Assembly (NCBI GenBank): GCA_016217545.1
Contig: JACRHT010000017.1
Coordinates: 744,001-808,000 of the forward strand
Direction of reading: 5' to 3'
DNA from: Opitutia bacterium
GTDB taxonomy: Bacteria; Verrucomicrobiota; Verrucomicrobiia; Opitutales; Opitutaceae
DNA length: 64,000 nucleotides
Made by a program: the position numbers and the translations under genes. The notes under the pieces were generated by a model that did not search any database, was not told the DNA's origin, and was given only the letters and a program-made list of their open reading frames with translations. Shown here piece after piece: positions 7,224 to 15,721 of this stretch. Numbering within the stretch: the first letter of the stretch is position 1; every line of letters starts with the position of its first letter.

Positions 7224-8405
7224 CTAGGGAACACCCGCGTATTCCGCGAGCACCGCCGCGTCCGTCTCCGTCGCGCGCGTCGCCGCGAGCAACTCCGCCG
7301 CGCGTCCGCCCGCCAGCTTCCGCACCGCCCACACCGCGTGCGCCCGCACCAGCGGCAGCTCATGCATCGCCAGTCCAACGAGCGCCGGCACGTGTGCCGC
7401 ATCGCCCGAATTGCCCGCCACCACGCACGCGTTCCGCAACAGGCCCGATAATTTCAGTCGCTTCACCGCCGTGCGCCGGAAAGCCGTCGCGAATCTCTCC
7501 GGCGTCAGCGCGAGCAACTCCGCGAGCGTCAGACCCGCGAGCTCCTCGCGCGCCACGAGCAACGTCTTACGCCCCTCGCGCGCAAACCGGTTCCACGGAC
7601 ACACCTCGAGGCACACGTCGCACCCGTAAACCCGCGCGCCGATCCCCGTGCGCAGCTCGCGCGGAATCACACCCTTGTTCTCGATCGTCTGATACGAAAT
7701 GCACCGCCGCGCGTCGACCACGCCCGGCGCAGTGATGGCCGCCGTCGGACACGCCTCGATGCACCGCGTGCACTTGCCGCACAACAACCCCGCCGGCTCG
7801 TCGCCCGTTGCCCGCGCGAGCTCCGGACGCAGCGGCGCGTCCGACTCGATCGCCACGCGCGTCAGGATCACCGACAGGAACAACCAGTTCCCGTGCTCGC
7901 GCGAAACAAGCATGCCGTTCTTCCCGCGAAATCCCACGCCCGCCCGCGCCGCGAAACCGCGCTCCAGCACCGGCCCCGTGTCCGTGTAGTAGCGGTAATC
8001 CGTCGCCGCCGCGCCGCAGAACTCCTCCAGCACCCGCCCGGCCGCGGCGAGACCCGGCTTCATCGTGTCGTGGTAATCCTCGTGCAACGCATAGCGCGCC
8101 CAACGCGGCCGCACCGTCGTCGCGAACTCTTCCTCGAGCGCATCGCTCCCGCGATAGTTCACGCCGAGCACCACGACGCTCCTCGCGCCCTCGAGCACGA
8201 GCGACGCGTCGCCGCGCTTCCCCACCGTGCGCTCCATCCACGCCATGTCCGCGTGCATCCCGGCCGCCAGCCACGCGCGCAAGGCCTCACCACCCGCCGG
8301 CGCCGCCGACGCGAACCGCACCACGTCGAAACCACACGCGAGCAATCGACCGCGCAATTCCTCCCGGCGCTCGCCCGCGAGCGCGGACTGCGTGGACCCG
8401 CTCAT
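7224..8405 (-). CDS. queG: Epoxyqueuosine reductase QueG
   Basis: A 393-residue protein that reduces epoxyqueuosine to queuosine in tRNA, the last step of Q synthesis, using cobalamin and two 4Fe-4S clusters. Visible features are the catalytic-region motif YYTDTGPVLER with Asp142, the KNGMLVSREHGNW segment, ferredoxin motifs C209-x2-C212-x2-C215-x3-C219P and C262-x2-C265-x3-C269P, and a C-terminal HEAT-like stretch (LVGLAMHELPLVRAHAVWAVRKL). The ATG at 8405-8403 overlaps the stop of the shikimate kinase gene by 4 bases. A longer open frame continues upstream over the kinase in another frame and is not part of the protein. No other queuosine genes are in the window. Confidence 0.93.
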   Translation of the reverse strand: MSGSTQSALAGERREELRGRLLACGFDVVRFASAAPAGGEALRAWLAAGMHADMAWMERTVGKRGDASLVLEGARSVVVLGVNYRGSDALEEEFATTVRPRWARYALHEDYHDTMKPGLAAAGRVLEEFCGAAATDYRYYTDTGPVLERGFAARAGVGFRGKNGMLVSREHGNWLFLSVILTRVAIESDAPLRPELARATGDEPAGLLCGKCTRCIEACPTAAITAPGVVDARRCISYQTIENKGVIPRELRTGIGARVYGCDVCLEVCPWNRFAREGRKTLLVAREELAGLTLAELLALTPERFATAFRRTAVKRLKLSGLLRNACVVAGNSGDAAHVPALVGLAMHELPLVRAHAVWAVRKLAGGRAAELLAATRATETDAAVLAEYAGVP

Positions 8406-8944
8406 GCCGTCGGCCGCCACTCGCGCGCTTCCTGCCGATAGACGCGCAACACGTGCGCGACGATTTCGCGCAGCGGCCGCGAGTCCGTGAGAACCATCGT
8501 GCCGGTGCGCCGATAGATCGGCTCGCGCGCCGCATAGAGCGTGCGGAGTTTTTCCTCGCGATTCTCTCCGGCCAGCAACGGCCGGTGATTGTTGCGTCCG
8601 GTGCGCTCCAAAACCGTCGCGAGCGACGCGTGCAGGCAAATCACCACGCCACGTGCCTTGAGCAACTCGAGCATTCCGTCCTGCACCACCAATCCGCCGC
8701 CACACGAGACTACGCAACCGTCCGCCGGATGCCCGCTCTCGATGAACGCGCGCTCCATCGCGCGAAACGCCGGCTCCCCTTGCTCCGCGAAAATCTGCGG
8801 GATCGGCTTCCCCTGCGCCGCTTCGATCTCGTGGTCGACGTCGAGCAGCGTGTAGCCGAGCGTGCGCGCCGCGTGCCGGCCGACCGTGCTCTTGCCGGTG
8901 CCGGCGAAACCCACGAGGTAGAGGTTGACGCGGGGCGCTTCCAC
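8402..8944 (-). CDS. aroK: Shikimate kinase
   Basis: About 180 residues from a GTG at 8944-8942. An ATG at 9052 would add 36 Arg/Ala-rich residues unlike the family, so the GTG was chosen. The P-loop GFAGTGKST lies at residues 12-20, as expected right after the first strand. DVDHEIEAAQG carries the shikimate-binding Asp, VSCGGGLVV the GGG motif, and NNHRPLLAG the LID-region Arg. The enzyme phosphorylates shikimate at the 3-position in aromatic amino acid synthesis. Its stop overlaps the queG start by 4 bases, so the two are translated as a pair. The family call is firm; the exact start is not. Confidence 0.88.
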   Translation of the reverse strand: MEAPRVNLYLVGFAGTGKSTVGRHAARTLGYTLLDVDHEIEAAQGKPIPQIFAEQGEPAFRAMERAFIESGHPADGCVVSCGGGLVVQDGMLELLKARGVVICLHASLATVLERTGRNNHRPLLAGENREEKLRTLYAAREPIYRRTGTMVLTDSRPLREIVAHVLRVYRQEAREWRPTA

Positions 8945-9054
8945 TCGCGCGAACGAATACCGCCCGCGCCCGCGGCGCAAGGCCGCCGTGCGTCGCGCCC
9001 CCACCTGTCGCCCCGGAAGCGCACACGCGATCCTCGAGCTGCGAACGCCCAAAG

Positions 9055-9083
9055 TTGCTCAATAGGAACATTCGCGCCGGCAC
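9055..9083. repeat. Degenerate half copy of the AATGTTC..GAACATT palindrome
   Basis: The segment AGTTGCTCAATAGGAACATT closely matches one arm (AATGTTCTTAATAGGAACATT) of the inverted repeat found inside the GT2 gene at 62523-62599. It sits between the divergent shikimate kinase and threonine aldolase genes. The second arm is not seen. AT-richness against the local GC background makes a chance match less likely. Confidence 0.4.
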
Positions 9084-9128
9084 TTCTCTCTCGGCAACCC
9101 GCGGCGTTTCGCCAAACCTCCGCGCACC

Positions 9129-10187
9129 ATGTCCGCGTCCGTCCCGCCCGACTACACTTTCGCGAGCGACAACACCGCCGGCATCGCGCCCGAAGCGCTC
9201 GCCGCCCTCACCGCCGCCAACGCCGGCACGGTTCCCTCCTACGGCAACGATCCGTGGACCGCTCGCGCCAAGCAGCTCATCCGCGACGTCTTCGCGACGG
9301 ACTGCGAAGTGTTCTTCGTCTTCAACGGCACCGCCGCCAACTCGCTCGCGCTCGCGCAATTCTGCCGCAGCTATCACAGCGTCATCTGCCACGAATTCTC
9401 CCACGTCGACACCGACGAATGCAGCGCGCCGGAATTCTTCCTCGGCGGCGGCAAGGTCATCACCGTCAAAGGTCCGAACTGCAAACTGCGCCCCGCCGAC
9501 ATCGAACCCGTCTTCTCGCGCGGACACGGCGTGCATTATCCGAAACCCGGCGCACTCTCACTCACGCAGGCCACCGAGTGGGGCACCCTTTATCAACCCG
9601 ACGAGGTTCGCGCTGTCGCCGACCTCGCGCACGCGCACGGGCTCGGCGTGCACATGGACGGCGCGCGCTTCGCCAACGTCGCCGCCGCGCTCGCGCCGCG
9701 CGGCATCGCGCCCGCCGACTTCACGTGGCGCGCCGGCGTCGACGTGCTCAGCTTCGGCGGCACGAAGAACGGCATGAACACCACCGAGGCCGTCGTGTTC
9801 TTCAATCGCGAGCACGCGCGCGAGTTCGAGTATCGCGTGAAGCAGGGCGCGCAGCTCGCCTCGAAGCAGCGCTTCGCCGCCGCGCAATGGTGCGGCATGC
9901 TCGAAGGCGGCGCCTGGCTTAAGCACGCCGCGCACGCCAACGCCATGGCGCAACGCCTCGCCCGCGCGCTCATCGCCGCCGGCGGCAAGCTCGTCGTCGA
10001 GCCGGAGGTAAACGGCGTGTTCGTCGAGCTGACCTCCGCACAGGCCGACGCGCTCGCGGCGCGCGGCTGGCAATTCTACCGCTTCATCGGCGAGAACGGC
10101 TACCGCCTCATGTGCTCGTGGGCGACGGCGCCGGAAACCGTGGATCGCTTCGCCGCGGATTTCGCGGCGACGGTCGCACAAAGCTGA
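9129..10187 (+). CDS. Low-specificity threonine aldolase (PLP beta-eliminating lyase)
   Basis: A 352-residue fold-type I PLP enzyme that cleaves threonine or allo-threonine to glycine and acetaldehyde. The N-terminus ASDNTAGIAPEALAAL matches the family SDN-T motif. FVFNGTAANSLAL holds the phosphate-binding Gly-Thr-Ala, VHMDGARFANV the cofactor-ring Asp, and SFGGTKNGM the Schiff-base lysine K213. A glycine-forming role fits the presence of glyA in the same window, but they are not in one operon. The gene is monocistronic, divergent from shikimate kinase and convergent with the FKBP gene. Substrate stereospecificity cannot be told from sequence. Confidence 0.88.
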   Translation: MSASVPPDYTFASDNTAGIAPEALAALTAANAGTVPSYGNDPWTARAKQLIRDVFATDCEVFFVFNGTAANSLALAQFCRSYHSVICHEFSHVDTDECSAPEFFLGGGKVITVKGPNCKLRPADIEPVFSRGHGVHYPKPGALSLTQATEWGTLYQPDEVRAVADLAHAHGLGVHMDGARFANVAAALAPRGIAPADFTWRAGVDVLSFGGTKNGMNTTEAVVFFNREHAREFEYRVKQGAQLASKQRFAAAQWCGMLEGGAWLKHAAHANAMAQRLARALIAAGGKLVVEPEVNGVFVELTSAQADALAARGWQFYRFIGENGYRLMCSWATAPETVDRFAADFAATVAQS

Positions 10188-10266
10188 GCGCGGGGCGGTG
10201 GAGGCGTTCGCAACGCGGCGGCGATCAGCCTCGCCCTCCGCGGATCATCGGTGCGAACCGATTTCC

Positions 10267-10286
10267 GGCCCGCGGGGACGCGGGCC
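10267..10286. repeat. REP-like palindrome, GGGGACGC type
   Basis: GGCCCGCG-GGGA-CGCGGGCC is a perfect 8-bp stem with a 4-base loop. The same stem-GGGA-stem layout occurs at 37749-37768, and a shorter form with loop GGAA at 13379-13392, so this appears to be a small dispersed family. Confidence 0.5.
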
Positions 10287-10314
10287 CTCCGAAGCAGACG
10301 TGTTCGGCGGACCG

Positions 10315-10347
10315 AAAACAAAAACGCGCTCCCGGTCGGGAGCGCGT
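10315..10347 (-). terminator. Rho-independent terminator of the FKBP gene
   Basis: On the minus strand a perfect 10-bp stem (ACGCGCTCCC with its complement, 10347-10324, loop of 4) is followed by TTTTGTTTTC. It lies 37 bp beyond the FKBP stop codon and ends that transcript before it reaches the convergent threonine aldolase gene. Confidence 0.85.
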
Positions 10348-10384
10348 TGGTGATTCTGAAATTTCGTCGGGCTGTCGCTCGCGC

Positions 10385-11248
10385 TTACTTCGCCGCGGGC
10401 TGCTCGGCCGGGGCGTCGGCCACGCCGAACACTTCGACTTCGAAGAGGAGCGTCGCGGCCGGCGGGATGCCGGGAGCGCCGGTGTCGCCGTAGGCGAGGT
10501 GCGGCGGGACGTAGAGGCGCCACTTCGCGCCGACCGGCATGTTCTTGAGCGCGAGGATGAGGCCCTCGGGCGCATTGGTGCCGGACTTCACGAGCACGTC
10601 GACCGGCTCCGGAATGCCGCCGCCCTGCTGTTGCTGCTGGAGCGTGGACTCGAAGACCTGGCCGTTGGTGAACGCGCCGATGAGGTGGATCTTGGCGAGC
10701 TGACCTTCCTTCGCGATCTGGCCCTTGCCCTCCTTGAGGACTTCGTAGCGGAGGCCGTTGCTGTTCGCGAGTTCCTTCACGGCCTTGTTTTCCTTCAGCT
10801 TGGTGAAGAACTCGGCGGTGTTGGCGAGGTTCGCGACGCGAATCTTCTCGAGGAGAGCCTGCTGCTTCTTCGCGAGGAAAGCCTGGAGCTGCTCGCCCAT
10901 CTGCTTGCCGTCGTAAGTGAGGTCCTTGCCCTGCGCGGCCTCGGTCATGCCCTTGGCCATCGCGTCGATCTGGGCGGGCGTGAACTCGTAGCCGGCGAAG
11001 TTGCCGCGCGCCGCGAGCATCCAGCCATAAGCCTCCATGATCTGCGCTTCGGTGTAGGTCACCGCGGGAGCAGCCGGAGCGGCGGCGGGAGCGGCCGCAT
11101 TGGCCGGGGCCGTCTGAGCGGCGGGCGCCTGCGCGCCGCTGCCGACCTGCGGGAGTTCGAATTTGACCGGGTTCTGCGCTTGGGCAGTCGCGGCGACGAG
11201 CAGGCCGAGGGAGGCGATGCCTGCGCTGAGTTTGGACGTGAATTTCAT
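10385..11248 (-). CDS. Secreted FKBP-type peptidyl-prolyl cis-trans isomerase
   Basis: A 287-residue periplasmic protein. The ATG at 11248 was preferred over an upstream one at 11335 because it gives a clean signal peptide (MKFTSK then a hydrophobic core, cleavage after ATAQA). Residues about 60-155 resemble the FKBP_N dimerisation domain of FkpA/Mip-type proteins (DAMAKGMTEAAQGKDL, AFLAKKQQALLEK). The C-terminal part is the FKBP domain: KIHLIGAFTNGQVFESTL, EGLILALKNMPVGAKWRLYV, PPHLAYGDTGAPGIPPAATL. It should catalyse proline isomerisation of envelope proteins. A proline/alanine-rich linker near residues 33-60 and a short Ala/Pro tail are also visible. It has its own terminator and is divergent from the LOG-domain gene. 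Confidence 0.9.
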   Translation of the reverse strand: MKFTSKLSAGIASLGLLVAATAQAQNPVKFELPQVGSGAQAPAAQTAPANAAAPAAAPAAPAVTYTEAQIMEAYGWMLAARGNFAGYEFTPAQIDAMAKGMTEAAQGKDLTYDGKQMGEQLQAFLAKKQQALLEKIRVANLANTAEFFTKLKENKAVKELANSNGLRYEVLKEGKGQIAKEGQLAKIHLIGAFTNGQVFESTLQQQQQGGGIPEPVDVLVKSGTNAPEGLILALKNMPVGAKWRLYVPPHLAYGDTGAPGIPPAATLLFEVEVFGVADAPAEQPAAK

Positions 11249-11436
11249 TGAGGGATGAGGCCCCGGTTGGAAAACGGCCCGGGTTCTTTGTGCCGTTAAA
11301 AGAGCGAACTTGCGGGGCCGCTCGCCAAAAATCAACCCCTTTGGCGGCCATTTTCCCTCGGGCCGCGCCCGACACCGGAGCTGTGAACATCACGGGCTTG
11401 TCACTCGCCGCGCCCTTGCCCACCCTCGCCAATCCC

Positions 11437-13350
11437 ATGAACGAAAACCAATTCTGGCACAGCACCGATGGCCAGATTTTGACCGTCAAGACCAAGAACG
11501 GCGCCGACTCCGTCAGCCTCACTCTCGCCTTCTGGCCGCGCAATCCCTCCGAGATGGAGTTCCTCAAGGCGCACCTCGCCGACCTGCGGTTCACCGAGCG
11601 CTCGTCGCTCGCGCGCATCGGCATCGAGATGATCGCGCAGGGCGCGCCCAGCGTCGACGGCCACCGTCTGGTCCTCGACGTCGTCTGCTCGCTCTACGAC
11701 CAGAGTTTCCCGAATGCGCCCTACTGGAAGAAACTCCTGCGCCCCGGCGTGCCCGCCGGCCGCCTCTTCTTCGCGCCCGTCGCCGCCAAGCTCTCGACCA
11801 AGGAAATCTGGGACGCCGTGCAGGCCAACCAGCTCAAGCTCCCGAACACCATCTCCATCGACTCGCAGGGCCGCGTGTTCTTCACGCCCCACGCCGTCAG
11901 CTACACGCTCAGCCCGCGCCTCACGCGCCTGAACTTCGAGCACATCGTCTCCGGCTACGCTGGCCGCAGCTTCATCGACAAGGTCCAGATCCGTCACGAC
12001 GCCTCGCCGCTCACCATCCCGCCGCGCGCCGGCATCCTCACGAGCTGCTCGCTCTATTTGAAAGAGCACTTCGTCGTGCTCAGCCCCGGCGAGGGCAACT
12101 TCGGCCTCCACACCAGCGCCGTGCTGCTCGATCCCGTGAAGACGTTCGGCACGAACGTCATGTTGGAAATCTACAACAAGGGCGATCAACCCGTCGTGAA
12201 CCCCATGGTCTCCGTCGAGGTCTTCCGCTCGCCGCCGTCCGAGGACACCGAGTTCAAGTCGCTCGCCAAACGCCGCACGCGCCTGCTCTCCACCGTCTCG
12301 ACGCTCTACAAGTGCCTCGACGAGTATCCGGCTGTCGACTCCGGCGGCGCGAAACCGAAAACCAAGATCACCGTCCGCGGCCAGAGCGCCACGATGGCCA
12401 ACCGCGCCGTCGTCGTCCGCGCGAACGACGAGGACCTCAAGAAACTCCTCGAAGCCGGCTCCTGCCCCCTCGGCGCCAACACCCTCATCGAGGCGCTCGA
12501 CAGCGCTCCCGCCGACGCCGACACGCTCATCGCCGACTACTTCCCAGACCTGCTCGAGCACATGGAGCTCATCACGCGCCTCGGCGACGTGAAGCTCAAG
12601 CGTGTCATCTTCCGCCGCGCCTCGCGCACGCACGGCTACTTCCTTTCCTCGAACGCGCACGCGCGCCTCGATACCTTCAACTCGCTCGGCATCCCCGTCT
12701 ACTGGCACGACGAGATGACCAACGACCTCTACCTCCACACCTACAAGAAGGGCCACGGCTTCTTCGTGCGTGAGGAGATGGCGAAGAAATTCCAGGAGAG
12801 CCCCATCCTCGCGTTCTACGGCTCCGCCGTGCAGCTCGACGCCGACGACACCGCGCGCATCTCCTCGCTCGTCGAGAAACTCAGCGGCTTCATCGGCCCG
12901 AACATCGGCGTGCTCACCGGCGGCGGCGGCGGCGTCATGCGCCTCGCCACCGAGACCGCCCGCGCGAAAGGCGCGCTCACCGGCGCGTGCTTCCTCGAAC
13001 TCGAGGCGCAGCCGCCCGAGCTCGGCGTGGACTTCTTCAACACGTTCCAGGAAACGTCGCGGCACTTCCGCCAAAAGTGGTTCGAAGTCGCCGACTTTTG
13101 CATCTTCAACGTCGGCGGCGTCGGCACGCTCGAAGAAATCGGCATCGAGCTCTGCAACCTCAAGCTCGGCATCCGCCCGCGCACGCCCTACGTGTTCTTC
13201 GGCTCCGGCTTCTGGAAGGATCTCGAGAAACAGGTCAACCTGATGATCCGCGAGAAACGCGCGCCCGCGTGGATGAAGGACTACGTCCTCTTCTCCGAAG
13301 ACCCCGACGAAGTCCTCCGCTTCTACCGCAAGACGCTGCAGGTGCTCTGA
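11437..13350 (+). CDS. LOG-family domain protein with long unknown N-terminal region
   Basis: A 637-residue protein; the ATG at 11437 is the first that avoids a proline-rich lead over the intergenic region. Residues about 455-637 are a Rossmann LOG (lysine-decarboxylase-like) domain: ILAFYGSAV, VLTGGGGGVMRLATETA near residue 490, and NVGGVGTLEEIGIELCN, which corresponds to the PGGxGTxxE motif of cytokinin-activating phosphoribohydrolases with the Pro replaced by Val. The first 450 residues, soluble and of mixed alpha/beta character, are not recognised and have no membrane segment. A nucleoside-monophosphate hydrolase or nucleotide-binding role is possible. It is monocistronic, divergent from the FKBP gene, and ends before a strong hairpin at 13417. 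Confidence 0.75.
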   Translation: MNENQFWHSTDGQILTVKTKNGADSVSLTLAFWPRNPSEMEFLKAHLADLRFTERSSLARIGIEMIAQGAPSVDGHRLVLDVVCSLYDQSFPNAPYWKKLLRPGVPAGRLFFAPVAAKLSTKEIWDAVQANQLKLPNTISIDSQGRVFFTPHAVSYTLSPRLTRLNFEHIVSGYAGRSFIDKVQIRHDASPLTIPPRAGILTSCSLYLKEHFVVLSPGEGNFGLHTSAVLLDPVKTFGTNVMLEIYNKGDQPVVNPMVSVEVFRSPPSEDTEFKSLAKRRTRLLSTVSTLYKCLDEYPAVDSGGAKPKTKITVRGQSATMANRAVVVRANDEDLKKLLEAGSCPLGANTLIEALDSAPADADTLIADYFPDLLEHMELITRLGDVKLKRVIFRRASRTHGYFLSSNAHARLDTFNSLGIPVYWHDEMTNDLYLHTYKKGHGFFVREEMAKKFQESPILAFYGSAVQLDADDTARISSLVEKLSGFIGPNIGVLTGGGGGVMRLATETARAKGALTGACFLELEAQPPELGVDFFNTFQETSRHFRQKWFEVADFCIFNVGGVGTLEEIGIELCNLKLGIRPRTPYVFFGSGFWKDLEKQVNLMIREKRAPAWMKDYVLFSEDPDEVLRFYRKTLQVL

Positions 13351-13416
13351 GCAACCGGTCGGCGGCGGCGACACGCGTCGGCGGGAACGCCGGTGCCCAC
13401 CACGCAAGACGCGCAA

Positions 13417-13444
13417 GCCGGCCGGGCTCCCCAGCCCGGCCGGC
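13417..13444. terminator. Strong GC hairpin between convergent genes
   Basis: GCCGGCCGGGCT-CCCC-AGCCCGGCCGGC is a perfect 12-bp stem with a 4-base loop, lying between the LOG-domain gene (+) and the 225-residue membrane protein gene (-). There is no T-run on either side, so it may be a Rho-assisted bidirectional terminator or a REP element. Confidence 0.5.
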
Positions 13445-13470
13445 GTCCTTATGCTGAATGCGCCGCCGGC

Positions 13471-14148
13471 TCAACGAGCCGACGTCGCCAATTCCTTCGC
13501 CATCGCCAGGAGCCTATCCATCCTTCGCACGTCGATCACGCAGCTCCAGTTCCCGTCCGCGCCGCGCTGAAACGCCAAGCGATCCTTGTTGGTGCCGGGC
13601 ACTCGCAACATCATCCGCTCCTCGCCAGCCGATTCCATCGCCGCAGCGTCGAGCACATCGGCGCTCGGAAACGGACTCATCTGCGCCGCCAGCATCACGA
13701 ACGACGCCACCATCTCGTCCGCCGACTTCCATTGGCCGCGCCCCTCCGCCGGCAAGCTCGCGTAGAACGCCTCCGCCTTCGCCCGCGCGTCCGGCTCCGA
13801 TTGCACCAGGCTCTTCAACGCCTCCAAGTCAGCACGGTCGCAGCTCCACGCGAGCGTCTGCAGCGTCGCCCGTGCGGTCGCGCGACCTTCGTTGCGATAC
13901 TCCTCGACCTTCCGCGTCACCACCTCGGCCGGTTTCGCGCGGGAGGTGCGAGCCGTCTCGCTCCCCGTTGACGCGACGGGCACCGCAGCACTCGCCTGCC
14001 GCCGGTAAGCCTCGCCGCGCAAACGGTTGTTCTCGCTGCGCAGACGACGGATTTCGCCGTCCTGTTGTCTCTGGCGATAGGTCAGCCCTCCCGTCGTGAG
14101 CACTGCCGCCACAACGGCCGCACCGATGATCCATTTGAAAATCTTCAT
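13471..14148 (-). CDS. Membrane-anchored protein paralogous to the sigma-factor C-terminal half
   Basis: A 225-residue protein with one N-terminal membrane segment (residues about 5-23, IIGAAVVAAVLTTGGLTY), a short charged coiled coil (GEIRRLRSENNRLRGEAYRR), an Ala/Thr/Ser linker, and a helical C-terminal domain. No known family was recognised. Its whole layout repeats residues 230-481 of the sigma factor encoded just upstream: membrane segment, xLRxENxxL coiled coil, then AxxxLAxLPxExRxQxxxxxxM, a methionine-rich helix, and a QxxxxGxWxxV-like ending. The gene begins 3 bp after the sigma-factor stop, so the two form an operon. An extracytoplasmic sensor or competitor of the sigma factor's own domain is an inference from this duplication. 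Confidence 0.7.
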   Translation of the reverse strand: MKIFKWIIGAAVVAAVLTTGGLTYRQRQQDGEIRRLRSENNRLRGEAYRRQASAAVPVASTGSETARTSRAKPAEVVTRKVEEYRNEGRATARATLQTLAWSCDRADLEALKSLVQSEPDARAKAEAFYASLPAEGRGQWKSADEMVASFVMLAAQMSPFPSADVLDAAAMESAGEERMMLRVPGTNKDRLAFQRGADGNWSCVIDVRRMDRLLAMAKELATSAR

Positions 14149-14151
14149 GAC

Positions 14152-15597
14152 TCAGGGCGACGTCGCCGCCGTTTTGTTCAACCGCGCCAGCGTCCCGCTG
14201 TTCAGGATGCCGGGGAGACCTTTCACACCGCCCTCGGGCAATACGTATTTCCAACCCGTTTCGGTGAGCTGATACTCGTGATAATTCCGGTCCGAGCCCA
14301 CGCGCCGCGACGCCGCGCGGCCCGGAGCGATTTCCACGACCTTCATCATCCGCTCCATCATCTCCGCCGAGGGCGGCGGAGCCTCGAGACATGACGCCGC
14401 CAGCAACATCCCGTAGAGCTTCTCCGGCGTCGGATACTGCGCGCGAATCTCCTCCGGCATTCCCGCGAGCACCGCGACCGCGGCCTCTCGCGCCTTCGCG
14501 TCGAAATAGACCAGCTTCGCCAGCTCATCCGGATCGCAGATATCCGTCGCCCAACCGAACGTCAGCGCCGCATCGTGCGCCGTCGCCGTGCCGTGATTGC
14601 GGTGCCCGCGCGCCGTGACTTCGCCCGCGGAGGCCGCGTCGGGTTTCGCGGACGCCGCCGCACCGGTTCGGTTCGCCTGCCGTCGCTCCATGGCCCGCGA
14701 AATCGCGGTCGCCGTCGTCGCGTATTCGTTGGCGATCGCCGCGACTTCGCTCGACGGCGCTCCCGCCGCGTTGGCGCGCGTGAGCTTCGCGTTTTCCGCG
14801 CGGAGCGATTCCAGTTCCGGACCACGATCCCGGGCCACGGAGGTCCACACCACAGTCGTGAGACCCACGGCAACCAGCGCGCTCAGCGCGACAGCAGCAG
14901 TCTTGTTCATAAGAAAAAACGTCGCCACGGCCGCCGCCGCGCCGGTCGGCGCCGCGGCCACCGCCGCCGCCGACACGCTCGCGGCCACACCCGCCGGCGC
15001 CGCCACGAGCGGCTGATTCGCCAGCAACACGCCCAGCGCCGCCGTCGTCGACGTGACGCCGCGCCGCGCGAGAAGACCGCGCAATTTGTCGAGCGCGCGC
15101 TCCGTGCGCCGCCGCGCCGCATCCTCGCGCAAGCCGAACCGCGCGCCCGCGTCGGCGAACGTCAGCCCGGAAAAATAGCGCAGCAACACGAGCTCGCGAT
15201 CGCGCGCGGAAAGCTCGTCGAGCGCCGCATCGAGCACGGGACGCAACTGCTCCCACGGCACCGTGATTTCGGCGTCGGACGATGAGTCGGTCATGGCGGT
15301 GAGTTCGCGGGCGATTTTCTCGCGTCGCATTTCGGCGCGCAGCGCATCGATCGCCGCGTAGCGCGTGCTGCGATGCAACCAGCCGATCAGCACGGGATGA
15401 TGCGCCAGGAGCGCGGCCTTGCGGGCGAGATCGCAGAAGACGCGCTGTGTGATGTCCTCCGCAAGATGCGCCCGCCCATTGGCGCGCCGCAACGCGGCGG
15501 CATACACCACGTCGACATGCCGGCGCACCAGTTCGGTGAACGCGCCCTCGTCCCGGCGCTGCACGTAAGTTCGGAGGAGTTCGGCATCGTTCGACAT
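14152..15597 (-). CDS. ECF-type sigma factor with C-terminal membrane anchor and extracytoplasmic domain
   Basis: A 481-residue protein. Residues about 8-75 are sigma region 2 (FTELVRRHVDVVYAAALRR, EDITQRVFCDLARKAALLA) and about 115-175 are sigma region 4 (LDELSARDRELVLLRYFSGL, helix-turn-helix ADAGARFGLREDAARRR). An Ala-rich hydrophobic stretch at 185-228 and a clear membrane segment at about 232-253 follow (AVALSALVAVGLTTVVW), then a coiled coil (LESLRAENAKL) and a 170-residue helical domain. The topology puts the sigma domains inside and the C-terminal domain outside, so one polypeptide could both sense and direct transcription, in place of a separate anti-sigma factor. The downstream gene repeats the membrane-plus-external half. 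Targets are unknown. Confidence 0.85.
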   Translation of the reverse strand: MSNDAELLRTYVQRRDEGAFTELVRRHVDVVYAAALRRANGRAHLAEDITQRVFCDLARKAALLAHHPVLIGWLHRSTRYAAIDALRAEMRREKIARELTAMTDSSSDAEITVPWEQLRPVLDAALDELSARDRELVLLRYFSGLTFADAGARFGLREDAARRRTERALDKLRGLLARRGVTSTTAALGVLLANQPLVAAPAGVAASVSAAAVAAAPTGAAAAVATFFLMNKTAAVALSALVAVGLTTVVWTSVARDRGPELESLRAENAKLTRANAAGAPSSEVAAIANEYATTATAISRAMERRQANRTGAAASAKPDAASAGEVTARGHRNHGTATAHDAALTFGWATDICDPDELAKLVYFDAKAREAAVAVLAGMPEEIRAQYPTPEKLYGMLLAASCLEAPPPSAEMMERMMKVVEIAPGRAASRRVGSDRNYHEYQLTETGWKYVLPEGGVKGLPGILNSGTLARLNKTAATSP

Positions 15598-15721
15598 GCG
15601 GCTTCACTCTCTAACCGCGCGTCGGCGCAAAAGCGGACAAAAAATCCGCGTCGGGACGCCGCGTCATGCGCATCCGCGGGCTGGACGCGGCCCGGCATCC
15701 GTGCCCATCTGTTCTCCACCT

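Noticed and set aside
7224-9536. A single 770-residue minus-strand open frame
   Set aside because: Only the last 393 residues are QueG. The rest runs over the shikimate kinase gene in another frame and is Arg/Gly-rich, as expected of shadow frames in GC-rich DNA.
7808-9922. A 704-residue plus-strand frame
   Set aside because: Arg/Pro/Ala/Ser-rich; crosses queG, aroK and threonine aldolase, all of which have clear motifs in other frames.
11401-13416. A 671-residue minus-strand frame opposite the LOG-domain gene
   Set aside because: Acidic low-complexity shadow; the plus strand carries a recognisable enzyme domain.
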